Source: Shinisaurus crocodilurus
Taxonomy: Eukaryota; Chordata; Lepidosauria; Squamata; Shinisauridae
Length of the DNA: 64,000 nucleotides
NCBI GenBank assembly: GCA_021292165.1
Contig: CM037878.1
Coordinates: 284,651,744 to 284,715,743, forward strand
Direction: 5' to 3'
The notes under the pieces are model-generated. The model saw nothing but the letters and a program-made list of their open reading frames with translations. It was not told where the DNA came from and did no database searches. Positions 18,680 through 30,379 of the stretch are shown piece by piece (the first letter of the stretch is position 1; the number at the start of each line of letters is the position of its first letter). A program made the position numbers and the translations under genes.

Positions 18680-19415
18680 CCCACCATCTGATAAGCGGGG
18701 CGTGTGGAGTGCACAGGAGTGCTGGGAGGCGTGTAGAGTGTGGCAGAGTCATGTTGCGGGGAGGGCAGAGGAGAAGGGAGGGATTGTGTGTGCATGTGTG
18801 TATCATGGGTTACTGGTGTGTGTGTGTGTGTGTGTATAAAAGAGAGAGAGAGAGAAAGAAAATGTGTGTGAGGCGGGAAGTGAGATAAAGAGTTTTGGGG
18901 TGGGTGTTCCTGAAAGACAAAGTGGGTGTGTTTGGGTGTTGATCCTGGGTGAAAGAGACTGGCAGAAGTGGAGGCAGCAAAATCTCAGGCAGCAGGGTGT
19001 CTCGCGTTGGACCTGGGTAGGTTGGCTGGCAAGCTTCTTGTCTCTGGGCCTCACCGGTTTGCCATCTGCATATTTTCTTGCGCTAAGCAGAGTCAAATAT
19101 GTGGCTTGGCGTTTGGCGCTGGGACCCAATCTCTGCCTTGCACTCAGTTTCTTGGGCAAGTCACTTGTCCTTTGTCACTAGTCATGCCCCCGATGGCAGC
19201 CATTTTGTAGTGCTACTCGCTACAGTTTTGCAAATTTCCAAATTTAGCTTTCTTATCTCCCCCCTCCTTTTTTTGTTTGTTTGTCTGTCTGTCTTGCTGC
19301 TCTCCTACCCATCAATTTCATTGGATGATCTTGAGGCCTCATATTATGGGAGAGGGAGAAAAACTCTTTATACATGCCATGCATGATTTTATACGCCTTT
19401 ATCAGCTGCCTCTAT
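18680..19415. other. intron with short microsatellites
   Basis: (TG)n at about 18816-18834 and (GA)n at 18842-18855, plus pyrimidine-rich sequence near 19260-19300. No gene recognised. Confidence 0.4.
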
Positions 19416-19419
19416 AAAC

Positions 19420-20152
19420 TGCTGTGAAAAAGGCAAACTCCATGTTAGGCATAATTAGGAAAGGAATTGAAAATAAAACTGCCAAGATCATGCTGCCCTT
19501 GTACAAATCTATGGTGCAACTATATGTTAGAATACTGTGTACAGTTCTGGTCACCGCACCTAAAAAAGGACATCGTAGAGTTGGGAAAAGTGCAGAAAGG
19601 AGCAACTAAAATGATCAAGCGGCTGGAGCAGCTCCCCTTATGAGTAAAGGTTACAGCAGCTGGGATTGTTTAGCTTAGAAAAAGGACGAGTAAGGGGAGA
19701 CATAACAGAGGTGTACAAAATCATGCAAGGTGTGGAGAAAGTGGACAGGGAGACATTTACTCATAGTAGAACCCAGTGGGGTCATCACATGAAGCTGATT
19801 GGTGGGAGATTCAGGACAGATAAAAGGAAGTACTTCTTCACACAGCGCAGAGTTAAACTATGGAATTCACTTCCACAAGAGGTAGTGATGGGCCACCAAT
19901 TTGGAGGGCTTTAAAAGGGGATTGGACAAATTCATGGAGGAGAAGGCCATCAATGGCTATTAGTCCTGACTGGCTATATGCTACCTCCAGTATCAGAGGC
20001 AGTATGCCTGTGTATTCCAGTTGTTGGGAAACATGGGCGGGAGGGTGCTGTTACACTCATGTCCTGCTTGTGGGATCCTGTGGGCAGCTGGTTGGCCACT
20101 GCGTGAGCAGAATGCTGGACTAGATGGACCCTTGGCCTGATCCAGCATGGTT
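19420..20152 (+). mobile_element. CR1-type LINE, 3' part
   Basis: Fragments KKANSMLGIIRKGIENKTAK, MFSLEKGRVRGDITEVYK and VKLWNSLPQEVV are the C-terminal CR1-clade reverse transcriptase protein, with frameshifts between them. The 3' region 'aatgctggactagatggacc' follows, ending gatccagcatggttctta. This is a different subfamily from the copy at 8594. Confidence 0.85.
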
Positions 20153-20153
20153 C

Positions 20154-20192
<39 letters not shown>

Positions 20193-20311
20193 TTATATTT
20201 ATACCCCGCCTTTTTTCCTGCAAGGAACCCAAGGCGGCTTACATACCTGTGAGGTAGGTTAGGCTGAGAGTCTGTGACTGGCCCAAAGTCACCCAGTGAG
20301 TTTCTTATGTT
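20153..20311 (-). mobile_element. CORE-SINE, truncated, with (TTTA)n tail
   Basis: A long (ATTT)n run (20155-20194), then ccgccttttttcctgcaagg, a deletion, and the core ending cacccagtgagtttctt. Confidence 0.75.
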
Positions 20312-21670
20312 CTTATCCTCTTCCTCCATGCCCCTTTTAGTCATGGTGGATGTCCCTGATACAGGAAAGTCAAAGCTGAGAGCATCTGTATTTGTTGAAA
20401 GCTGCCTCTCCTGAAACTTCTTCCCATCTCCTGAGAAGCTTTGGACAACATGCAATGATAATCCTTGCCCAAGCTGTCACAAGCCAGCTAATGATAGCCA
20501 CTTGGCAAGGGATGAAAGGAGGAAGCTACAAAATAACGTCTTCTCCTTGTAATAAGCCCTTTTCATCCCTTGTCCTTACAAATTACAGCAAGGGAAGACC
20601 AAGGTCTCTCTCTGTAATAAATTAACCTCCCTGTAAATGACTTTGGCAGCATTTTTCTAGCACAGATGCTACTCAGCTAAGTGCCTGGTGGATTCACCTC
20701 TGCCAGATAACAGTGATTTATTTGGGACAATCTGGTCTTAAGTAGAACAAAGTAGCAGGCCAAGGGAGAGCTGGAGTCAGCACATCTGGGACAGATGTTG
20801 GCCAAAAACCTGTTCAGCGATGGCAAGGAACAGCCAAGAGCCCAGCTCCAGGCATCTATGGAAGCTTCTGGCAGCTGTTGCTGTCAAGCTTGAAGAACCG
20901 GAAGCCCAAGGAGGGAACATGCACAGGACAAGAATAAATAAATACGTGAATGGCCTTATTATGTCAAGCTAAAAGCTTGTCCAGTGCAGTTGAAGTTTGG
21001 TGTAGCATCAGTTCGGAGAGGTCATCCAGATGAGCCGGGTGGCTCTTGGGCCAGAAGCACTGCTTCAGCACTTCTCTTTTCTGAAGTGGTGACACGCAGG
21101 ATGCTCCTGCCATTACAACCGCTAGTGGTCCTGATAGGGATGTTGGCAAAATCTGCAACAGATTCAAATGAGTTCGGATTTCTATAAATCCGACCTGTGT
21201 GGATTCCTCAGCTGGCCGACTTCTTCCAAGTCATGCAGACTTGCAGACAGGTTTTTCACTGTTGGGGAGGATTTTGGGCTAACCAGCATTGGTTAATGTG
21301 CATTAGCGCTCATTTGCATTTACCTAATGCGGATTAATGTTTTTGCACAAGTGTGCATTAGCGTTAATGCGAATTAGGACAAGTAAAACAAAATTCTGGT
21401 TAAATTCTGTCGATGCGCGGATGACGGAATAAAAGACACCTGACGATCCCTGAAACGCAGACGGAACGGATTTAACAGAATCCCTGCATCCCTCATGGTC
21501 AATGAAGCTAAAAAGGACCAGTGTGAGACCAGTGAAGGGGATGCAGTCCACACAGCCAAATACCCACATGGAGCACAGAGGGGTATCTCAGAGGCAGCAT
21601 CCTTTTATTGGGGGCATTCCCATTTGTGTGCTATAACAATACCCAACAGGTACATGCAGGCCTTGCTCTT
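20312..21670. other. intron, candidate unique sequence
   Basis: No repeat assigned at 20420-20930, which contains a candidate single-copy stretch. At 21130-21400 there are self-complementary phrases (cattagcgctcatttgcatt and gtgcattagcgttaatgc), possibly an old DNA element. Confidence 0.3.
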
Positions 21671-21671
21671 G

Positions 21672-21745
21672 GGGATGGGCTGTAGCTCAGTGTCAGAGCA
21701 CAAGCTTTGCATGTAGAAGGTCCCTGGTTCGATCCCTGATGTTAA
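21672..21745 (+). mobile_element. tRNA-derived SINE head
   Basis: A-box tgtagctcagtgtcagagca and B-box tggttcgatccctgatg are well kept. The body is missing after 21745. Confidence 0.75.
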
Positions 21746-22118
21746 GGGAATGCGCTGTGAGCCCCCCATCTCCCCACTACCACTAGGCCTACCTGAACTG
21801 CCTTATCAGCCTGCCTTATCAGCCTCATCATCCACCCTGTCCCATTCTGTGGTTCCTTGAGGCTCGCAGGGGAAGCTGGTAGCAAGATCAAGCCAGGAAG
21901 GCAGATCAAGGCAGGAAGAATTTAGGACCTTGGATAACTCTGAGTGGGTCCTGCTGGTTGGTACTCTCTCCTACTAGGACGATAGGATGCTGTCTCAGCG
22001 GGGAGCTAAAGCCAACCGAAACCTTATGTAGGCTGACAAGACCTGTAGTGTAGTCAGCTCTTATCTTCCTGGAGGAACTGACTGGATTGTTAAAGGACCT
22101 CATAGGAATGCATTATTC
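21746..22118. other. intron, nothing recognised
   Basis: The repetitive-sounding phrases gccttatcagcctgccttatcagcc and aggaaggcagatcaaggcagg are local duplications. No family recognised. Confidence 0.3.
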
Positions 22119-23580
22119 TACTTTTATTTATTACATTTCTCTATGGCTTGGTAGCCGAAGAGAAGGGGAAACCTCAGAGGCACACTGGAAACAGGTCATT
22201 GCAGTAATCCAACTTGAAGGTTACCAGAGCATAACTACTGAAACCAGGTGATGTGGAACCTTGCTCCAGTCCAGGGGGAACTATAGCCTGCCCTGTGACA
22301 CCGATTCTGATTCAGAGGGGAAAGCTGTAGAGTCAGGCCCAACCATCGGAAGCCAGGCACCTGAGAATTCAGTTCTGCCAGGCCTCCCACTGGCTGATGA
22401 GCTGGGGGGGTGAGATGCAGGACGCTGATATGGCCTGTCTTCCGCAGCTGGGAGACTTGACCTTGATGGAGGCTCCTGCGTTTTGACCAGGGACATCTTG
22501 CATAGGAGCAGGGCAGCAGGAGGAGTTATCTGCAAGAGAGGGTGTTTTGGGGGTGTCTCCTTTGGTGTGTTGTCAACTAAAGAGGGTGTGGCAGAGGCAT
22601 CCAGTGGGGGCAGCAACCGCTTGAGAGCCAGGTTTCCCTGCCAGGATCCAATGCCCAATAGTTATCTTTAGCAGTCACACCCCTGTATTTATGCCAGAGC
22701 AACCTGTAGTAGCCTTTGCTGGAAACAACATATTATTAGTAACTTGGAAGCCTTCCTGCTTTCTATGGAACTGTGAACTTAATGGGACTTATTCTGTGTA
22801 CTGAACCCAGGGAGAGTTGGGCCTTTTGTTGTGATGCTCATGAACTGATTCTTGTCAAGGAACTGTGTTGTAATCTCTCAGCTGTGGATCTTTATTGAGA
22901 CTGTAGAGACTTATAGCTAGTTACTGGAATTACTGCTGCAAAAGGTTCCATTGAGACTTCTGCCTTGGCTCTAGGACGTCAGGTTCCAACAGGTTATCCC
23001 TGTCCAGATAGGGTCATAGCTGAGCCACCAGCCAAAGCTGGTAGAAGGCACTCCGTGCCACTGAGGCAACCTGAGCCTCAAGGGACAGAGATGGCTCCAA
23101 GACAAACCCCAAGCTACGAACCTTCTCCTTCAGGGGGAGTCCAACCCCGTCCAGAACAGGATGAACACCCTCCATCCAGTCAGAGGAACCACCCACTAAC
23201 AGCATCTCAGTCTTGCCTGGATTGAACTTCAGTTTATTAGCCCCCATCAGCCAGGCACTGATCTACCACATCCACAGCCTCACCTGATGAAGATGAAAAG
23301 GAAAAGTTGAGCTGTGTGTTATCAGCATACCGATGGCAGCACACTTCAAAACACCAGATGACCCCACTCATTTGTGTAGATGTTAAATAGCATGGGGGAC
23401 AAAACCGCCCCCTGAGGAACCGCATGCTGGAGAGTCCACGGGGCTGAACAATATTCCCCAAGCACCACCTTCTGGACCCGACCATCCAAGTAAGAGCGGA
23501 TCCACTGCAATGCAGTGCGCCACTCGAGTACCCTTTTGTGCCTCCCCAGAGAGGCCTACACTCAAGTTAGCCTGGAGACC
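22118..23580 (-). mobile_element. L2 LINE, interrupted by a TG...CA insertion
   Basis: The minus strand frames read LKFNPGKTEMLLVGG (23014-23247) and, in another phase, CHRYADNTQLNFSF (23237-23485), then upstream text near VPQG. The 3' untranslated part continues at 22118-22248 (ggtcattgcagtaatccaac). The catalytic YADD is YADN here, and a frameshift separates the two frames, so the copy is dead. Confidence 0.8.
22249..22988. mobile_element. possible solo LTR or other TG...CA insertion inside the L2
   Basis: A 740-bp block, foreign to the L2 around it, begins TGATGTGGAACC and ends AGGTTCCA. The L2 reads accagg before it and acagg after it, a possible short target duplication. No polyadenylation signal or retroviral gene is seen. 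It contains 'gattctgattcagagggg', and tatttatgccag near 22686. Confidence 0.4.
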
Positions 23581-24230
23581 AAAGTTCTGCTAAGTTAAAA
23601 GCGCTGTGATCTTGCAGTTCTTTGAAATCACAGAAAAACATCCCCAACCTCACTCACTCCCCTCACCCCTCCTTCTCCTTCTAAATATTTTGCTGCTTCC
23701 TTTCTTCCACCACTGTTGATCTTGGATCCAAGTGGTTAGATAAAGGAGAAGTGGATTGTTGTACCACAAAAGACCCTGAACCATCAAGGCTAGGCTCTGC
23801 TCCAAGCAAAGCTGTGGTCTTGAAGGTCTGGCAACCAGGGACTTCTTGGCCAATATGGTCAACCCGGCCCACTTTGCCACAATCTTGTAGATCACCCAGG
23901 GAATTAATAGTAGCCTGTGTCTGATCCCGGTTCTCCCAGACTGCTGTTGGAGAAGTCCTCCATATCAAGGCAGGTTGGAATCTTCTCCTCCCAGTGGATC
24001 TGCTTCACAGCGCACACGGGGGGCGGGGAGAGTGCCACATGGAATTCTGCTACACCCTTCCTGTGTGGGCTACTCGCCTGCAAAGAGCAGCAGAAAAAAG
24101 TGTTCTGGGGAATGGAAGAAGAGCTTGTCTCTTAGCCAGGAAGCCCACGAAGCGAGCACAGCCTCAACATCCAGCAAAGGTAAAGACTATTGCTGGTTTA
24201 GGCCTCCACTTTGGAATGATAAATTGCAGC
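23581..24230. other. unrecognised block with a long minus-strand frame
   Basis: The minus strand 23681-23968 frame reads WENRDQTQATINSLGDLQDC and continues for 95 codons. It looks slightly protein-like and might be a decayed mobile-element protein, but I recognise no family. Confidence 0.25.
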
Positions 24231-26814
24231 TAAATGGAATAATTGACCAGTGATGTGGGATATTTTTTAAAAAAAACGCACTCTAGAATCACTTGCATCA
24301 TCATCATCTTGAGTTGGTGCCACAAGCATAAAAAATAAATGGCAGTTAATACACAAAGGGTGCATTTCTTTTTCTGTCTCTTGCATTGCCCAAAATGGGT
24401 GGAGTCAAATACGTTCCTCTTTTCCCTTTTCCTTTTTTTAAAAATCTGGCTAACATGCCTACGTTGTTCCCCCAGGTCAGGCTGCCTAAAGATCACTCTC
24501 TGTCAGCCACAACTTGTCAGTTCCCTAAGTATTTCAGCTAGGCAACTTTGCTTGATCTAAGAGTTTTTACAAAAGGTTCATTGATGGGTATAATTACTTT
24601 CGCTTCAGGGTCAAGAAAAGGTTTACATAATTTTAAACTTAATTCGCATGCATTTTTAGGGGGTTGTTGCTGCTACGTTTCGCCAAAGACCTGAATTCAA
24701 CCTTCATGACAAGGCCTCCAGTGTTATCCAAAGTTGTTCATAGAGAAACTTGCCCCTGCAAACCAGGAAACTTGAGTCCATATGGTTTGAGTTTCTTGCC
24801 CTTTTTAAGACGGAGCACTCTCTGTTAGGTATATAATGCTCTTGGACTGTAGGATAATGTAAGCACAGCCTGTTTTGTTCCTGTTTCACATTATAGAGTT
24901 GCTTGGCTCATGTTTCTGTATAAACTATAATGGTGGAGAGTAGAAATTGGCAGTGGGGACTACTGAGCTGTTTGTATGTCTTGGCACCTAGATATAAAAC
25001 CGTTATGTCCCCCAAACAATGGGGCTTCTTAGAATGTATTTTTCCCAAAGTCCTGCTCTTAACTTGTACCCATAAAAATGACGAGCTTGCGTACAGGAGT
25101 GTGCAACTGAACACATCCCTAGGCATGAAGCTGTTAAAAAGCAAACACTTTTTCAACTATTACCAGTGAGAACCTAAGGGAGAATGGATGAAATTACTGT
25201 TGGTTGATTACATGCAGGCAGCCACTTACAGTGGTTTTCCTCCAGCTGTAGAGGTATAGGTTGCTGCCATTGCTACCTCCAAAAAGTTGGTCCCACTGCT
25301 CTAGAACCTGTGGACCTTTTGAATCAGTAGTCAATGACCTTTCCTAGCCAGCCATATGAAAGACCTGAGGATGTCATGTTCAGTCCACTTTGCTGTACTC
25401 TACCATTGCTCAGGATATTTCATATTATTTTTATAGGTATTTTATACCTCCCTTCAATCATATTCCTAGGGCAGTTATAAGACAGATTAAAACAATTACC
25501 ATGGGATGCCCCATCCAAAGTTATTCTAACTCTCACTGAGTTCAACGGGAGAATCAAGCACAATCTTAGATCTCCCATTGACATCGATGTGCCTTGAAAG
25601 TGCTTCAGTAGGACTTGTACTCACTGATGGTTTTGCATAGTTGTGCACATACAATGAAATGATGCCTTTCATTGCAAGAATCAATGCATGTGAAAGTTTG
25701 GCTCAACCCTACAACAAATAGAAGGGTGAGATAATATCCATAAACAGTCATCCGAGTACATCCATGCCCAAAAGCTGGGAATTTCCTTCTGGAGGTTTTA
25801 CCCCTTCAATTCCCACAGCTTGTCATGCTTCACTTTTGCAAGGATCTTTCATGCCTCACTGATAGTAGCTTTGCACTCAAAATTAAAAAGAGAGCCAACT
25901 AGGTGTACAATTTCCTTTTGCACATGTAATGCATGTAATGAGCTCCTTTGGATAATGGCCCATAGATAAAATAGAAGCTGTTCCTGGGTTTGTTTTTGTT
26001 TTTTTACTGGTCTACAGTGATACATTTAGAATTGCCATCACTGAAGCCCCATATCCAGCGACATTGTAATGGCTGTGGAGCCCAAGGGGTACCCTTGTAG
26101 CAGTGGGAACAAATTGTTGACGGTTTGCATCGACAACTTAATAGGAGAAATCTAACATGTTTTCAATTAATGTTATTTAATGAAATTTGCTACATTATTT
26201 CAATTACTACCCCACCACCACTGCCGCCAGCCTCCATGGCCACTGCTCTGTGTACTGTAGCTGCATCAGCCGGTGTTAGACACCCGTGCGTGCGTATTTA
26301 TTCCTTGTTTCTAAAATGGACACACTGGCCTTCACTTATTATTTGCAATGGAATGCAAAAGCCAGCTCTGGCCTTGCCCGCAGCTACGAGAGCAGGGATT
26401 GTAATATAGTGAACATAAAGCAGCTTCCTGCTTGCAAGCAAAAGGCTTTGCAACCTGAAACCCCCAAAGGTTGCATAATTGTTGTTTTCTTGTAGTTTGT
26501 AGGGATGTGCGTATGTGTGGGAAGCACATTTACACCCACAGATACACATGCACATACACTGTACGTGCACAAAAACCCTTTAGTAGACTTAACTTTGCAG
26601 TCCCTGAGGCACACACTGGCAAGAAGAGAGTGCTTCATTTGCTGGAGCAAAATATTGGTTTAAAAATATCCTGTATTAGTGGGGGGCACAGGGAGCGTAG
26701 GACCTAGAAATGAAAAAGGGAAGTAATCCCAGCCTTTTTCTTCCTTGCTTGCTTTTTTTGTCCAAAGCAAGTGTGGATAATATACCTATTGGCATAAGAA
26801 AATAATACTTACCG
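24231..26814. other. intron, mostly unassigned
   Basis: A LINE 3'-end fragment (about 25425-25495, 'tttatacctcccttcaatca', minus) is the only repeat I can name. The rest has no clear gene, repeat or microsatellite. Confidence 0.35.
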
Positions 26815-26972
26815 GTAAGTTGGCAGTTGCTGGGGAACATGGGCTGGAGGGTGCTGTTGCACTCCTGTCCTGCTTGTGGGTTTCCCGTGGGCAGCTGGTT
26901 GCCCACTGTGTGAACAGAATGCTGGACTAGATGGACCCTTGGTCTGATCCAGCAGGGCTCTTCATATGCTTG
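26815..26972 (+). mobile_element. CR1-type LINE 3' fragment
   Basis: Contains cagttgctggggaacatggg, then ctgtcctgcttgtgggtttc and aatgctggactagatggacc: the same 3' region as 20020-20150. Confidence 0.8.
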
Positions 26973-27033
26973 TAGTCTCGCAACGGCCTGTTTTTGGCAA
27001 TGGCCAGTGAGCCATCTCTGTAACCTGACAAGT

Positions 27034-27058
27034 GGTGTGTGTGTGTGTGTGTGTGTGT
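27034..27058 (+). repeat. (GT)n microsatellite
   Basis: About 12 GT units. Confidence 0.9.
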
Positions 27059-27157
27059 TGTTGCTTTATTCCCTTTATCCTTAGATATCAGATATTCAGA
27101 GTAGCAATGGGTGGATATTTTTGGTTCTTTTCCTTGATTGTTCCACCAGTTCACCTT

Positions 27158-27893
27158 GCCCATCAGTCCTACTGAACAGCTAAAATTATGCTGGGAGTTG
27201 TAGGGCTTTTTTCCGTTTAAACATGCATAGGATTGTGCCCTAAGGAACTGAAATCTGTGGGAAACTGTGCATGCACACTGCTCTATACAAAACACAGAAG
27301 TTAAAAATGGAAACATTGAGGATTCTGAATGCATCAGTTTTACTTCAGGAACAAGACTATGGAATTCAGAACTCCAAAATGAAATTTGGGTGAGGAGCAT
27401 TTTGGAAGCATTGCTCATTCAGAGTTACCGTACTCCACATGGAAGTTGCAGTTAGCTATCATGGTTAAGAGCCGTTGACAGACCTATCCTCCGTGGATTT
27501 GTCTAATCCTTTCCTAAAGCTATCTAAGCTCATGGCCGTCACCACATCCTACGATGGCAACGGATTCTATAAATCAATTGTGCATTGTTGAAAGAGTGCT
27601 TCCTTTGTTTCTCTGAACCTACCTTCGATCAGTTTCATGGGTTTGTCCACTGCAACTTCCATGTGGAGTATAACTCTGAATGAGCAATGCTTCCAAAATG
27701 CTTCCTGAAGTAAAATTGATGCATTCAGAATCCTCAATGTTTCCGTTTTTAACTTCTGTGTTGTATAGAGCAGTGTGCATGCACAGTTTCCCACAGATTT
27801 CAGTTCCTTAGGGCACAATCCTATGCATGTTTAAACGGAAAAAAGCCCTACAACTCCCAGCATAATTTTAGCAGTTCAGTAGGACTGATGGGC
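27158..27893. repeat. large inverted repeat (foldback structure)
   Basis: The left arm, 27158-about 27448 (from cccatcagtcctactgaaca to catggaagttgcagt), is matched in inverse by the right arm, about 27647-27893. The left arm has about 46 bp (aacaagactatggaattcag and onward) absent from the right. The loop (about 27449-27646) contains an antisense CR1-type fragment (tttcctaaagctatctaagc). The arms include piggyBac-like gtgcccta and ZNF143-like ctacaactcccagcat text. Confidence 0.88.
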
Positions 27894-28374
27894 ATGCACT
27901 CCCAGACATGCACTCCCTGTGCGCCCCCCCCCCAAAGCTGGCAGAACCCACCCACTTTTCCCGACAGCCATGCTGATAAGCTGGGCTGCAGGGGTGAAAA
28001 CTGCTGTTCCCTGGTTTCTGATATTACTGTTTTCATGCTCCTAGTAGTGGTGGAGAAACAACTATCTTGATGGTGATCGCTGGGGAGTGGGAGAAGCTTT
28101 CACCGCCACTCACACATGCCAGCGATCCCGAGATCTCAGCAGCCAGAGAGGGAAGGTTTAAACCTCTCCATCACTGTGCACTGAGATGTGTGGGAAGGGG
28201 AGGAAGAGTGTGTTTGTGTGTGGCTTCCAGCCCTCCAGCTGACCCCACATGTGGTCCTCAGAGCCAAAAAGGTTGTATATTCCTTGTGTGTCCCAAGTTC
28301 TAGATTTATGAGAGAGCGTCACAAATATCTCTCCCCCCTCCTCTCACAATATTATAGTTAAGGAAGGATAGGCC
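27894..28374. other. intron, nothing recognised
   Basis: Mixed sequence with no gene or assigned repeat. Confidence 0.35.
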
Positions 28375-28560
28375 TATCAACTGCTAATAACAATGATAGC
28401 TATGGAACCTCCACGTTCAGAGGCGGTATACCCTGAATACTAACACGAATGAGCTGTATTCATGCCCTGTAGGCTTCCCAGAGACATCTGGCTACCTGCT
28501 GGATGGGGTACATTGACCTTCTGTCTGATCTAGCAGGGTTCTACTTACGTTCCTATGTTC
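28375..28560 (+). mobile_element. diverged CR1-type LINE 3' fragment
   Basis: Contains tagctatggaacctccacgt, tcagaggcggtatacc and tctgatctagcagggttcta, a diverged version of the 20000-20150 tail. Confidence 0.6.
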
Positions 28561-28788
28561 TAAATATTTGTAGGTCAGTCCAGAGTAGGAATGGGGAAAA
28601 CAGGGATGTTTGATCATGCCGAAATTCTCTGAACGTCGCTTCAAAGCTCAGTTTGGCTTGCTCCTGTTTTCATTTGCAATCTGTTTTTCAGTTTGTTCCA
28701 ACATGGAAAGTGCACATTTCAAATGGGAAATGTCCACATTTCTGTGTGCATTTTTCGAAAGTGCATACTTTCCCCCCATTGACCAAAG

Positions 28789-28960
28789 CAGGGATGAGGA
28801 ACCTCAGGCCCAGGAATCCGGCCATCCTGGGTTTCCCAGAAGGCTACGCCCCATTTCCCAGACCCTTCCCCCTTCCCCCCAACCACCGATCCTTTGGTGG
28901 GCTTCCAGCTTTTCAGAAATGGAATTCAGCTCTTGGTCTGAAAGAAGTTCCCCACCCCTG
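28789..28960. mobile_element. hAT element with perfect 8-bp target duplication
   Basis: CAGGGATGAGGAACC to GTTCCCCACCCCTG form terminal inverted repeats around 172 bp. The flanks are GACCAAAG on both sides (28781-28788 and 28961-28968). It is nested inside family C. Confidence 0.9.
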
Positions 28961-28973
28961 GACCAAAGCATAA

Positions 28974-28976
<3 letters not shown>

Positions 28977-29007
<31 letters not shown>
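28977..29007 (+). repeat. (GT)n microsatellite
   Basis: About 15 GT units next to the nested hAT. Confidence 0.95.
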
Positions 29008-29010
<3 letters not shown>

Positions 29011-29188
29011 GAAAATGTGCACTTCAAAGTGCACATTTTTCAAAAAGTATGCATTTTTCTAATGTAATTGCATTGGGAATGTGGAAACAGTTCTCGAAAA
29101 AAAAAGCTTTCGCATTCGGGGTTGTTGTGAATGGAGTAAGTTTGGATGATTTGCGAACTGAAATGAAATTATAGTACATCACTAGTCC

Positions 29189-30201
29189 TGAGGTTTTGCA
29201 TGCTCAGGCTTGACACCCTCTGCTGTTGAACAGTTGGATTAATGTGCACAAGACCTTTGAAGAAGTGTAGCCCAACCAAGGATAGTCTGGAGGAAAGCGC
29301 AGACGATAACTAGAAAACTGCAACCAAGGACAGGTTTGGGACAGGCATCAAATCCTCCTTCTACCCCTGCCCACATTTTTACCCATACACTCTAGGAGCT
29401 GTATATTAAGGCTGCAAAGACTGGAGCTTCCATTTGATGATTGCATCTACACCAACCAGCTTTCTGACATGTGTGATAAATGACCAACATTAGAAAGTAC
29501 GTAAAAGGAATAAGACAGAGCAAAGAGTTTTGAGAATGTGTACTCATAATTCTGGAGAAGTGATCATTTGCTGGCCTTTCCTTGCCTTCATCAATCAGAA
29601 TTACTGTGTTTCGCAACATTATCTGCGGGGAGGGGGGTTTCCATCATTCAGACATTTGTGTAATACACACAGGTGCTGATTTGTTATGGGTGTGAAGAGA
29701 GGCAAAAGTAATCAGTGCTGCTGCCTCCAAAGCTATTTATTTCATTTTATTTTTAAACTTTTTAAAAAAAAACCCTGCTTCTTCTGTAATCAATTAGGTA
29801 GTTTTTAGTATTTCAGTTGTTAATTTTTTCAGCATCGTTGCACGTTGGTTTGGATACACCAACAGAGAAGTGACTCATAAATTATTTAAACGATAATTAA
29901 CTAAAACAACAAATCAGCTTATCGTAGTATAATGTATCAACTACCACTCCTTCTAATATTGAACTCAGGTGGTGAGTGCCAAGAGAAATTGAGCCAAAAT
30001 TGGGCCATTGAGAAACAAGAGAGGGCCATCAGAATGTTCAGGGGTACCCTGAGGTTTGTAGAAGTATAATTTGAAGGAGGAGGAGGAGGGAGCAAAACAG
30101 TCCAACGAAGACTGAGCATGTTCAGTAGCCATGGAATGCGGAGTGTCAGATGGAAAAGAAAAACAGATAATGGGGGGGGGGTGGATGTCACCGGTGGCCC
30201 A
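29189..30201. other. intron, nothing firmly recognised
   Basis: 29820-29935 is AT-rich and free of repeat signatures, a weak conserved-element candidate. At 29950-30070 there is LINE-like text I cannot place. Confidence 0.3.
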
Positions 30202-30360
30202 GTGGCTCACACTGGCTCAGCTTGTCTGAGCGTGGAAAGCTAAGCAGGGTCAGGCCTGGTTATTACTTGGATGGGAGACCCCTCCTCTAGTTTCCTGCAC
30301 TGGGCAGGGGGTTGGACTCGATGGCCTTGTAGGCCCCTTTTCTATGACTCCTATGACTCC
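30202..30360 (+). mobile_element. 5S rRNA-derived SINE (copy 4)
   Basis: Head gtggctcacactggctcagc, 5S part agctaagcagggtcaggcct then acttggatgggagacccc, CR1-like tail ggttggactcgatggccttg, and 3' end tatgactcctatgactcc. Confidence 0.92.
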
Positions 30361-30379
30361 TGCTTCAAGCCTTACAGTT

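Larger units (their letters stand above)
28595..29188. mobile_element. DNA element family C, with nested hAT and (GT)n
   Basis: gggatgtttgatcatgccg, then aaattctctgaacg, at one end and ctgaaatgaaattatagtac at the other. In between lie repeated gtgcacattt phrases. Related copies are at 31960-32170, 47925-48335 and 58968-59320 (aagttcggagaatttcagtg). Confidence 0.6.
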
